NCBI GenBank assembly: GCA_030018645.1
Contig: JASEHX010000007.1
Location: 1-26,141, forward strand
Direction of reading: 5' to 3'
Length of the DNA stretch: 26,141 nt
From: Candidatus Margulisiibacteriota bacterium
GTDB lineage: Bacteria > Margulisbacteria > WOR-1 > O2-12-FULL-45-9
A program made the position numbers and the translations under genes. The notes beneath the pieces were generated by a model. That model was not told the DNA's origin. It saw only the letters and a program-made list of their open reading frames with translations, and ran no database searches. Numbering within the stretch: position 1 is the first letter of the stretch; every line of letters starts with the position of its first letter. Of the stretch, positions 1 through 5,968 are shown one piece after another.

Positions 1-198
1 CGAGGTAGTAGTAACGGTTGTTGTTGCCGTAACCGTAGTAGAAGCAGACGAGGAAATCACCTGCCCACAGCCGGCGGAAAGTAAACAGTAACCGGCAACC
101 AGTAACCAGAAGAGAATCGAAAAAGCCGTCACCCACTTGCGCAAGCGGATGAGGGATACCGGCTTTACTCTTTTTATCATTTTCATCTTCCAAACCAT
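1..198 (-). CDS. Putative lipoprotein, N-terminal part only (runs off left edge)
   Basis: The minus-strand frame is open from an ATG at 198 to the window edge, giving 66 visible residues. A purine-rich Shine-Dalgarno site (AAGGAAAGGG) lies just upstream, which is why I chose this ATG over those at 186 and 180. The product has a basic n-region (several Lys/Arg), a hydrophobic stretch (residues about 25-41) and a lipobox LSAGC with Cys44. It is therefore expected to be lipidated and anchored in a membrane. After the Cys comes a Ser/Thr-rich tether (TTVTATTTVTTTS). The functional domain lies outside the window, so no function can be given. Unusually, the n-region is encoded by a palindromic repeat (126-155) and the hydrophobic core by a 7-bp tandem array (80-107), as in the neighbouring S8 protease. 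Lipoprotein assignment is confident; everything downstream is unknown. Confidence 0.75.
   Translation of the reverse strand, partial: MVWKMKMIKRVKPVSLIRLRKWVTAFSILFWLLVAGYCLLSAGCGQVISSSASTTVTATTTVTTTS
80..114. repeat. Heptamer tandem array inside lipoprotein signal peptide
   Basis: On the plus strand the units are AGTAAAC, AGTAACC, GGCAACC, AGTAACC and a degenerate AGAAGAG, all with a period of exactly 7 bp. Read on the minus strand it encodes the hydrophobic core of the signal peptide. It is one of four 7-bp arrays in this window, all inside genes. Confidence 0.8.
126..155. repeat. Imperfect palindrome related to the GGGTGAGGG element
   Basis: Two 15-nt arms (126-140 and 141-155) meet with no loop and pair at about 11 of 15 positions. 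The ends read GTCACCCAC and GGATGAGGG, close to the CCCTCACCC/GGGTGAGGG ends of the larger elements at 2474 and 7552. It encodes the basic n-region of the lipoprotein signal peptide and sits 18 bp from the last AACC unit of the heptamer array. Confidence 0.6.
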
Positions 199-213
199 TT
201 TTCCCTTTCCTTA

Positions 214-242
214 AGACTACACCAACTCAATCCTTTTGTCAA
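214..242 (-). promoter_or_regulatory. Likely sigma70 promoter for the lipoprotein gene
   Basis: A perfect -35 box TTGACA (minus strand, 242-237) is followed after 17 bp by a weak -10, TAGTCT (219-214). Transcription would begin near 207, just ahead of the Shine-Dalgarno site and the ATG at 198. The -10 matches only three of six consensus positions, so confidence is moderate. Confidence 0.4.
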
Positions 243-250
243 ATTCCTGT

Positions 251-301
251 CTTCCGCGTTGGGACACCCAAATCGTGCGGAAGTCAAGAAGTGGGTGAGG
301 G
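251..301. repeat. Nested hairpin plus GGGTGAGGG end, intergenic
   Basis: CTTCCGC (251-257) pairs with GCGGAAG (277-283), and inside it TTGGG (259-263) pairs with CCCAA (267-271) around a 3-nt loop. A GGGTGAGGG motif follows at 293-301, the same 9-mer that ends the larger palindromic elements. No T-run follows on either strand, so this does not look like a Rho-independent terminator, although it lies just after the S8 protease stop codon. It could be a degraded relative of the palindromic family. Confidence 0.5.
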
Positions 302-311
302 ATTATGGCGT

Positions 312-2564
312 TTAGTTAAGTACAATCACTTTGCCCCTTGCCAGGGCTCTGCCGTCAGCCACTACTTGATAAATATATACTCCTCCCGCTGCTGACGATC
401 CAAACAGACTGCGTCCGTTCCATGAAGGATTATTGACGCCGGCTTTCCCGCCGTTTTCCCCGGCGCTGTACTGCCCCTGCCAGATTAAAGTTCCGGTAAT
501 ATCAAATAAATAAATTCGGGTATCAAAATTGCCGGCCAGGGTATAGTTAAAAGTTGTCTCGGTGGTTGCACTGCGGTTAAATGGATTGGGAGCGGAGTAA
601 GTCAGCGGGTAACCGGGTTGAGGAAGCGCCTCTTTTGTCGGAGCAATTGACCCCTGAACAGTAATACTTATGCTCTCACTGCTGACCGCCCCTGCCCGAT
701 CGTACACTGTCAACCGCAAACTGTACCCTCCGCTCAATCCTTCCGTTTCCCAGATCCCCAGAACCCCCGCTTCAACCGTGGAGTTTCCAGTCGAAATGGT
801 TTGGTAGCTGACACTGCCGTCTTTTATATACTGCAGGGTGAAATAATCCAGATAACGGTCATTGGCCGTCCCCAGCACCGTAACATCATTGCTGATCGCT
901 GCTCCGTTAATGGGATAAGTAATCCTGGCCTCCGGAGTAGTATTGTCAAGGAAAACAGTTATCGCTGTTTCCGAGCTGATGGAATCGGCGGCATACGCTT
1001 TTAACCTTATAGACGCGCTCCCGTTTAGTTCAGTTGTATCCCAAGCGCCTAAAAGGCCGGTTTCTACTGAAGTGGTGCTGGTCTCAATGGTTGAAGAAAA
1101 AACGCCGCCAACATAGCCCTCAAGCAGATATTGGCTAAAATTAACCCCGTTGGCTGTCCCGTAAATGTTGACCATTCTCGAAATATAACTCCCGCTTTCC
1201 GGAGAAGTAATGTTAGCCGAAACGCCGGCCACTGCCATATAAGCATTGATGCGCCCTGTCCCCAGCCGTCCTTCGTAGCCCGGATTTAAGGCGTCAATAT
1301 TATCCGCCGTTGTTTTAATTCTTTGCGCAATGGCTTCATTGGTTAAAGTTGGATAAACCGATTTGATTAAACTGGATAATCCGGCTACAAAGGGGCAAGC
1401 TAGTGATGTCCCGCTCATATTGGCATAACTGCTGTTTTTGCTGATTGAAATAATCCCTGTCCCCGCCGCCGCCACATCCACCCAGGCGCCGTAATTGGAG
1501 GCCTGGGCAGCATTCCAAACTGAACGTTTATCAGTTGAATCGACTGCCGCGACTGCGATAACGGTTGAATAATAAGCCGGATAAGAGGGATTGCTGGTGT
1601 TGTCATTTCCCGCCGCCGCTACCAAAACAATTCCCGCGTTATAGGCCTCCTGCAGGCGCTGCTGCAAGTCCGAATCGGCCGAATATTGCCCAAAGCTCAT
1701 ATTGATCGCTTCCACCGAATGGGCCGTGGCCCATACCAATCCTTCTAAGATGTCCGCCATTGACCCATTGCCGTTGGCATCCAGGACTTTAATCGGCAAA
1801 ATAGTTGCCCGCCAATCAACTCCGGCTACCCCTTCCCCATTATTGGTTGCCGCCGCGATTACACTGGATACCGCTGATCCATGCGCACTGGCGTGGTCAT
1901 CCCACGGGTCATCATCGTGGTTAACATAATCTTTGCCATTAGTGAGATCCACCTTCCCGGTAAAATCGGGGTGGGTATAATTGATGCCGGTATCCAGGAC
2001 GGCGATTTCGGTCGCGGCCTCGCCGGTAGAACGGTCCCAAGCTTTGGCGGCCTGGATATTGATCAACCCGTACTGGCTGGCGTAATAAGGATCGTTGGGA
2101 GTAGTATCGAAGGCCTTTACTTTGCTAATGGCTCGTGCCGAAATAACATTATTGTCTTTCTTGTAATCGTTTGCGACGTCATCCGGCCGCTCGGTTTCCG
2201 GGAAGGTCAAGACAAATTGGTTGTCCAGCTGCGTCCAATCCGGGCGGATTGCCAACGTATCAACATATAATTTGCGCATGCGCTTAACTTTTCGGCGGGT
2301 ATTTAGGGCTTTGATCGAATCCTTTTTAATGGTGAAGGCGCCGATATCGGCGGCGCTAATCCCGCGCGGGGTTTCAATGACGCCCGGCTTAAAACGAACC
2401 ATTATTTGGCCGGGGACGGTTTCGGCAAAGACCAAAGACCCAAGACCAACAACCAAGAAGAACAAAACAAAAACCCTCACCCACCAGGATAAGGACTCCC
2501 CCCTCTCCCACTGGGAGAGGGGAGGAATGTTTAGCGATAGCGGGGTGAGGGCTTTTAGCGTCAT
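312..2564 (-). CDS. Secreted subtilisin-like (S8) serine protease with C-terminal FlgD-like domain
   Basis: This 750-residue protein carries the subtilase triad: Asp191 in VLDTGIN, His228 in SAHGSAV and Ser387 in MSGTSLAC, with oxyanion Asn320 in AAGN. Residues about 50-150 look like an inhibitor-type propeptide. Two tandem Ig-like repeats follow (about 453-545 and 546-640), each containing a VE-G-LG-W-T motif and an RL-YD-like strand. The last 95 residues, beginning at SAPNPFN, resemble the FlgD-like Ig domain often found at the C-terminus of proteins exported by diderm candidate phyla. It probably degrades extracellular protein and may be surface-attached. The N-terminus is odd: residues 1-30 come from a palindromic repeat and residues about 36-46 (VVGLGSLVF region) from a 7-bp array. 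The start ATG at 2564 lies 7 nt after an extended -10 box. It is transcribed divergently from the aminotransferase. Confidence 0.93.
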   Translation of the reverse strand: MTLKALTPLSLNIPPLSQWERGESLSWWVRVFVLFFLVVGLGSLVFAETVPGQIMVRFKPGVIETPRGISAADIGAFTIKKDSIKALNTRRKVKRMRKLYVDTLAIRPDWTQLDNQFVLTFPETERPDDVANDYKKDNNVISARAISKVKAFDTTPNDPYYASQYGLINIQAAKAWDRSTGEAATEIAVLDTGINYTHPDFTGKVDLTNGKDYVNHDDDPWDDHASAHGSAVSSVIAAATNNGEGVAGVDWRATILPIKVLDANGNGSMADILEGLVWATAHSVEAINMSFGQYSADSDLQQRLQEAYNAGIVLVAAAGNDNTSNPSYPAYYSTVIAVAAVDSTDKRSVWNAAQASNYGAWVDVAAAGTGIISISKNSSYANMSGTSLACPFVAGLSSLIKSVYPTLTNEAIAQRIKTTADNIDALNPGYEGRLGTGRINAYMAVAGVSANITSPESGSYISRMVNIYGTANGVNFSQYLLEGYVGGVFSSTIETSTTSVETGLLGAWDTTELNGSASIRLKAYAADSISSETAITVFLDNTTPEARITYPINGAAISNDVTVLGTANDRYLDYFTLQYIKDGSVSYQTISTGNSTVEAGVLGIWETEGLSGGYSLRLTVYDRAGAVSSESISITVQGSIAPTKEALPQPGYPLTYSAPNPFNRSATTETTFNYTLAGNFDTRIYLFDITGTLIWQGQYSAGENGGKAGVNNPSWNGRSLFGSSAAGGVYIYQVVADGRALARGKVIVLN
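2428..2461. repeat. Heptamer tandem array inside S8 protease signal peptide
   Basis: Plus-strand units AAGACCA, AAGACCC, AAGACCA, ACAACCA and a degenerate AGAAGAA run at a period of 7 bp. Read on the minus strand it encodes the hydrophobic core of the signal peptide (FFLVVGLGSLVF). It continues through A-rich sequence into the palindromic element at 2474, with the same order and nearly the same spacing as at 80-155. Confidence 0.75.
2474..2551. repeat. Composite palindromic repeat element (78 bp), copy 1
   Basis: Outer arms CCCTCACCC (2474-2482) and GGGTGAGGG (2543-2551) enclose inner arms CCCCTCTCCCA (2500-2510) and TGGGAGAGGGG (2512-2522). The right interior contains TTTAGCGATAGCGG, conserved in the other copies. 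It encodes the first 30 residues of the S8 protease. Structure and sequence match the copy inside priA at 7552-7630. It has the size of a non-autonomous mobile or REP-like element, with no coding capacity of its own. Confidence 0.85.
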
Positions 2565-2567
2565 GTA

Positions 2568-2597
2568 TTGAAGTATAACATGAAGAAGGAGTATAAT
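2568..2597 (+). promoter_or_regulatory. Promoter for the class III aminotransferase gene
   Basis: TTGAAG (2568-2573) and a perfect TATAAT (2592-2597) are separated by 18 bp. With normal spacing the start site would fall on or next to the ATG at 2604, giving a leaderless mRNA. An AAGGAG string (2586-2591) overlaps the -10 and lies 12 nt from the ATG, so a longer transcript from elsewhere could use it as a ribosome site. Confidence 0.6.
2572..2580 (-). promoter_or_regulatory. Extended -10 promoter for the S8 protease
   Basis: On the minus strand TGTTATACT (2580-2572) is an extended -10 box. Only 7 nt separate it from the ATG at 2564, which predicts a leader of one or two nucleotides. No good -35 is visible. 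It overlaps the aminotransferase promoter on the other strand, so the two divergent genes may compete for polymerase. Confidence 0.5.
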
Positions 2598-2603
2598 AAA
2601 AGT

Positions 2604-3815
2604 ATGCAGAAAAATTTGGCAGAGCGCGGCAAAAAAGTGGTTTCCCCGGTTTTAGGGCGCTATTTCCCCGAATTTGAAATTGAGAAAAGCAAAGGCTGCC
2701 ATCTTTTTGGGACAGATGGAAAGAAATATCTCGATTTTTCTTCGGGTATTGCCGCTTGTTCCACTGGTTATGCCCACCCGAAAATAGTTGCCGCCGCCGC
2801 TAAACAATTAAGAAAACTCATTCATATTTGCATCGGTATTGCCAATTACGAACCCTATATTGTCCTGGCGGAAAAACTAAGTAAAGTTGTGCCGATTAAA
2901 AGTGCTCAGTTTTTTTTCTGCCAAAGCGGGTCTGAAGCGGTTGAGGCCGCCATTAAACTGGCCAAATACGCGCAAAAGAAACCGGGGATTGTCGCTTTGC
3001 GCGGCGCTTTCCATGGGCGAACGCTGGGAGCGCTTTCCGTCACCACTTCCAAAATGAAATACCGCGATGGTTACGAACCGCTCCTGCCGGAAGTATATAT
3101 TGTTGAACCTGTCTTGGACGAAATCGAAAAAATATTTGCCAGCAAGTCTATCGCCGCTATCATTATTGAATTAATTTTTGGCGAAGGCGGCTATATTACT
3201 TTACATCAAGAATTTGTACAAAAGCTCCGCGTCCTCTGCGGCCAATATAACGTATTGCTGATCGTTGACGAAGTCCAAACCGGCTTCGGCCGAAGCGGCA
3301 AATGGTTTGCCTGCGAGCATTATAACTTGGTCCCCGCTATCTTATGCCTGGCCAAGGGAATGGCTTCCGGCTTTCCGCTGGGCGGAATTGCCGCAGGAGC
3401 TGAATTGATGACTAAGTGGCCGCCGGGCGCGCATGGCTCTACCTTCGGCGGAAACCCGGTCTGCTGTGCCGCTGGAATTGCTACCGTGGAAGTGATTCAA
3501 AAAGAAAAATTAGTCCAAAACTCGGTTAAACTCGGGGCTTATTTAAAGAAGAAGCTCTCCGCACTCCAAACTAAGTACTCCCAACTTATCAAGGAGGTCC
3601 GCGGCAAAGGTCTTATGCTTGGCGTTGACTTCCAAGATGCCGACAAAGTAAAAAAGATCATGAATTATTGCTTGGCGCACGGATTAGTATTAATTTCCAC
3701 CGGCGGCGACGGGACGGTCATTCGCTTCATCCCCCCGCTGATCGTGACCAAAAAACAAATTGATGCCGGGTTGAAAATATTCGAAGCTGCCTTAAACAAT
3801 GCCCAATTACATTGA
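2604..3815 (+). CDS. Class III PLP-dependent aminotransferase (4-aminobutyrate/acetylornithine type)
   Basis: With the start at the ATG at 2604 the protein has 403 residues; upstream in-frame ATGs at 2568 and 2580 add only non-conserved sequence. Class III landmarks are present: the fold-type I cofactor loop CQSGSEAVEAA, GAFHGRTLGAL, the PLP-contacting Asp222 in IVDEVQTGFGRSG, Lys251 in LAKGMASGFPLGG (Schiff-base lysine), and GSTFGGNPVCCAAG. These features fit 4-aminobutyrate or acetylornithine/omega-amino acid aminotransferases, which pass an omega-amino group to 2-oxoglutarate or a related keto acid in the cytoplasm. The exact substrate cannot be set from the sequence, and no arginine or GABA genes lie nearby. 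Its stop codon overlaps the start of the rRNA methyltransferase gene, so the two are probably co-translated. Confidence 0.9.
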   Translation: MQKNLAERGKKVVSPVLGRYFPEFEIEKSKGCHLFGTDGKKYLDFSSGIAACSTGYAHPKIVAAAAKQLRKLIHICIGIANYEPYIVLAEKLSKVVPIKSAQFFFCQSGSEAVEAAIKLAKYAQKKPGIVALRGAFHGRTLGALSVTTSKMKYRDGYEPLLPEVYIVEPVLDEIEKIFASKSIAAIIIELIFGEGGYITLHQEFVQKLRVLCGQYNVLLIVDEVQTGFGRSGKWFACEHYNLVPAILCLAKGMASGFPLGGIAAGAELMTKWPPGAHGSTFGGNPVCCAAGIATVEVIQKEKLVQNSVKLGAYLKKKLSALQTKYSQLIKEVRGKGLMLGVDFQDADKVKKIMNYCLAHGLVLISTGGDGTVIRFIPPLIVTKKQIDAGLKIFEAALNNAQLH

Positions 3816-4308
3816 TTTAAATGAATCCTTAGTTATCGCCGCTCAAAAAAATGAGCCGCCTTTTATCCTTCTTCTCGACGGTATCGAAGACCCCCACAAT
3901 TTTGGCGCCATCTTGCGCACGGCCGAAGCTGCCGGCGTCCACACCGTGGTCATCCGCAAGGCCCGCCAGGTGCCGGTGACCGAAACGGTGGCCAAAGTTT
4001 CTACCGGCGCCTGTGATCTTGTTCCCATTTGCCGCGTGCCCAACATCGCCGAAGCTGTCTCGTGGCTAAAAAAACAAGAAATAGTCGTGATAGGAGTTGA
4101 AATCGGCGGAAGCAAAGTATATAATAAAGTCGATTATAAGGCGCCTGTCGCCCTGGTCATTGGCAGTGAAGGAAAAGGGATAGCGCGGCTGGTAAAAGAA
4201 AGGTGCAGTGAAATTGTCAGCATCCCTATGCAAGGAAAGATCAATTCGCTCAATGCTTCAGTGGCGGCCGGGATTGTGCTTTTTGAAGTCCTGCGACAGC
4301 GGACTTAA
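3799..4308 (+). CDS. SpoU/TrmH-family RNA 2'-O-ribose methyltransferase, short form
   Basis: This 169-residue protein is essentially the SPOUT catalytic domain. All three SpoU motifs are visible: motif 1 DPHNFGAILRTAEAAG, motif 2 VIGSEGKGI and motif 3 IPMQGKINSLNASVAAG. Enzymes of this family transfer a methyl group from S-adenosylmethionine to a ribose 2'-OH in rRNA or tRNA, using a trefoil knot to bind the cofactor. RlmB/TsnR-like members are usually about 240-270 residues, with an N-terminal RNA-binding domain that is missing here. The target could be 23S rRNA (RlmB-like) or a tRNA (TrmH/TrmL-like). The start ATG lies 17 nt inside the end of the aminotransferase gene with no clear ribosome site, which points to translational coupling. 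Confidence 0.88.
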   Translation: MPNYIDLNESLVIAAQKNEPPFILLLDGIEDPHNFGAILRTAEAAGVHTVVIRKARQVPVTETVAKVSTGACDLVPICRVPNIAEAVSWLKKQEIVVIGVEIGGSKVYNKVDYKAPVALVIGSEGKGIARLVKERCSEIVSIPMQGKINSLNASVAAGIVLFEVLRQRT

Positions 4309-4335
4309 TCTTTTTGATCGAGGAGGTGAAAAAAG

Positions 4336-4467
4336 ATGGCAGAAAAAGTAATGAAATGCGGAATTAAGAAACAAGGCGGGTATCTTTATTTCATCGATAA
4401 GCAAGGCGACATTTCCCGCGCCAAGATGGCTCGCGGCCGCAAGAAAGCAAAAAAGGGGAAAAGATAA
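4336..4467 (+). CDS. Small basic protein of 43 residues, function unknown
   Basis: An ATG at 4336 is preceded by an almost perfect Shine-Dalgarno sequence (AGGAGGTG, 4320-4327), the best in the window. The frame runs 43 codons to TAA. The product starts MAEKVMKCGIKKQGG, has a central YLYFIDKQGD segment and ends in a Lys/Arg-rich tail (ARGRKKAKKGKR). The charge and size suggest nucleic-acid or ribosome association, but this is only inference; I do not recognise a named family. An intrinsic terminator follows directly, so it is the last protein gene of the aminotransferase-methyltransferase unit. The strong ribosome site suggests it is made in much larger amounts than its neighbours. Confidence 0.8.
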   Translation: MAEKVMKCGIKKQGGYLYFIDKQGDISRAKMARGRKKAKKGKR

Positions 4468-4475
4468 ATTTAATT

Positions 4476-4525
4476 CGGTTGCGGTTAAGACGCCAAATGG
4501 GCCATAACCGCAACCGTTTTGTTTT
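4476..4525 (+). terminator. Rho-independent terminator after the small basic protein
   Basis: CGGTTGCGGTTA (4476-4487) pairs perfectly with TAACCGCAACCG (4505-4516) over 12 bp around a 17-nt loop, followed by TTTTGTTTT. It separates the protein operon from the tRNA gene, which begins 3 nt after the T-run. The tRNA must then have its own promoter or depend on read-through; I see no clear promoter between them. Confidence 0.9.
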
Positions 4526-4527
4526 GC

Positions 4528-4610
4528 GGAGGAGTAGCGAAGTGGCTAAACGCGCCTGACTGTAAATCAGGTCCCTTATGGGTTCGGTGGTTCAAATCCA
4601 CCCTCCTCCA
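4528..4610 (+). tRNA. tRNA-Tyr (anticodon GTA)
   Basis: The acceptor arm GGAGGAG (4528-4534) pairs with CTCCTCC (4603-4609), followed by discriminator A. The anticodon stem CCTGA/TCAGG holds the loop CTGTAAA with anticodon GTA. The long variable arm (TCCC-TTAT-GGG) makes it a class II tRNA, as expected for bacterial tRNA-Tyr. The T arm reads GGTGG-TTCAAAT-CCACC. CCA is not encoded (the sequence continues AAT), so CCA must be added by a nucleotidyltransferase. The gene ends only 3 nt before the stop codon of the convergent proA gene. Confidence 0.97.
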
Positions 4611-4613
4611 AAT

Positions 4614-5867
4614 CTAAACCCTAACCTGCCCTTTACCTTCAACCAAATATTTATACGAAGTCAATTCATTGAGCCCCAGCGGACCTCTGGCGTGTAATTT
4701 TTGGGTAGAAATGCCAATCTCGGCTCCAAAGCCAAATTCATAGCCATCGGTAAAACGAGTAGAAGCATTAACATACACCGCCGCGGCATCTATTTCGGCT
4801 TGGAATTTTTCAGCTGCCTTCCTATCTTTGGTAATTATCGTTTCTGAATGTTTGGTGCTGTATTTATTAATATGCGCAATGGCTTCTTCAATGCCGGAAA
4901 CGACTTTGATGGCCAAAACCAACGCTAGATACTCTGTTTTCCAATCATCTTCGGTCGCTAATTGAATCGACGGCAAAATCGTTCGCGTTTTTTCACAGCC
5001 GCGCAGTTCAACTTTAGCGCTGTCGAGTTTTTCTTTAATCCTAGGCAAAAACTTGGCCGCAATCGCTTCGTCCACCAATAATGTTTCAATTGCGTTGCAA
5101 ACTGATGGCCGGCTAACCTTAGCATTATAAACAATCTCGACCGCCATTTTAAGATCGGCGGTCTTTTCGACATAAGCGTGACAGTTTCCCTCCCCGGTTT
5201 CAATCGTAGGAACTTTTGCTTTTTCAACCACCGCTTTAATTAAGCTTTTCCCTCCTCGCGGGATAAGGACGTCCAGATATTCCCTCGCCGCCATCAGCTC
5301 TTCAACGGTTTCCCGGCTGGTGTCTTCAATTAATTGAATCGCTCCTTTGGGGATACCCGCCGCATAAGCCGCTTCGCTGATTACTATAGCAAGTGCAATA
5401 TTAGAATTAATAGCATCCGTTCCGCCGCGCAATATTATAGAGTTCCCTGCCTTTAGAGATAGTGACACAGAATCAACGGTTACGTTTGGTCTAGCCTCGT
5501 AAATTATCCCAATGGCACCCAGCGGCACACGTACTTTTTTGATTTTTAATCCGTTCGGCCTTTTCCATTCGGCCAGAACTTCACCCACCGGATCGGGCAA
5601 AGATTTAACCATTTTTAGCCCTTCAATCATCCCGTCAATGCGCTGGTCGTTAAGCATTAAGCGGTCAAGCAGCGCTTGAGATAAGCCCTTCTTTTGCCCT
5701 TCCTCCAGATCAACGGCATTCGCTGACAAAATTGTTTTTCGGTTTTCATCAAGAGCTTTTGCCATCGCTTCCAAGGCAGTATTTTTAATCTGGGCGGACA
5801 ATGTCCCCAGCTTTACCGCGGCACTTTTCAACTTTTTAACTTTTTCACTTACTTCTGTCTCTATCAC
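4614..5867 (-). CDS. proA: Glutamate-5-semialdehyde dehydrogenase (gamma-glutamyl phosphate reductase)
   Basis: This 417-residue enzyme, of normal family length, reduces gamma-glutamyl phosphate to glutamate-5-semialdehyde with NADPH, the second step of proline synthesis. The family signature IYEARPNVTVDSVSLSLKAG is intact, followed by ILRGGTDAINSN. The catalytic cysteine is Cys257 in RPSVCNAIETLLV, and a C-terminal segment DGYEFGFGAEIGIST matches the family. No proB (glutamate 5-kinase) is present in the window. The start codon is GTG at 5867, the only start fitting the conserved N-terminus (IETEVSEKVKKLKSAA). It lies 8 nt after TGTTATAAT, so the mRNA is probably almost leaderless. A palindromic repeat element fills most of the gap to priA. 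Confidence 0.95.
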   Translation of the reverse strand: MIETEVSEKVKKLKSAAVKLGTLSAQIKNTALEAMAKALDENRKTILSANAVDLEEGQKKGLSQALLDRLMLNDQRIDGMIEGLKMVKSLPDPVGEVLAEWKRPNGLKIKKVRVPLGAIGIIYEARPNVTVDSVSLSLKAGNSIILRGGTDAINSNIALAIVISEAAYAAGIPKGAIQLIEDTSRETVEELMAAREYLDVLIPRGGKSLIKAVVEKAKVPTIETGEGNCHAYVEKTADLKMAVEIVYNAKVSRPSVCNAIETLLVDEAIAAKFLPRIKEKLDSAKVELRGCEKTRTILPSIQLATEDDWKTEYLALVLAIKVVSGIEEAIAHINKYSTKHSETIITKDRKAAEKFQAEIDAAAVYVNASTRFTDGYEFGFGAEIGISTQKLHARGPLGLNELTSYKYLVEGKGQVRV

Positions 5868-5875
5868 GATGAATT

Positions 5876-5884
5876 ATTATAACA
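5876..5884 (-). promoter_or_regulatory. Extended -10 promoter for proA
   Basis: The minus strand reads TGTTATAAT at 5884-5876, a full extended -10 consensus, 8 nt before the GTG start. The -35 position falls in the C/G-rich palindromic repeat and has no match to TTGACA, so the extended -10 would have to suffice. Confidence 0.55.
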
Positions 5885-5887
5885 TAT

Positions 5888-5967
5888 CCCCTCTCCCCCT
5901 GCTCGCCCCGATGAGCGAAGCGACATCGGGGGGAGAGGGAGGTATTTTTAGGGATAGAGGATGAGGG
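5888..5967. repeat. Composite palindromic repeat element, copy 2 (variant core), between priA and proA
   Basis: Arms CCCTCTCCC (5889-5897) and GGGAGAGGG (5931-5939) enclose a second perfect 8-bp stem, CCCCGATG (5906-5913) with CATCGGGG (5924-5931). The right flank TTTTTAGGGATAGAGGATGAGGG-like sequence (5945-5967) matches the right end of copies 1 and 3. The left outer arm CCCTCACCC is missing. It starts 3 nt after the proA -10 region and ends one base before the priA stop codon. It could act as a structured 3' end for priA mRNA, although it lacks a T-run. Confidence 0.8.
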
Positions 5968-5968
5968 T

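Noticed and set aside
251..283. Hairpin considered as an intrinsic terminator for the S8 protease
   Set aside because: There is no T-run after the stem on the minus strand, so the structure does not fit Rho-independent termination.
801..2571. Several open frames on the plus strand opposite the S8 protease (up to 129 codons)
   Set aside because: They are shadows of a clearly coding minus-strand gene: no ribosome sites, no family motifs and low-complexity translations.
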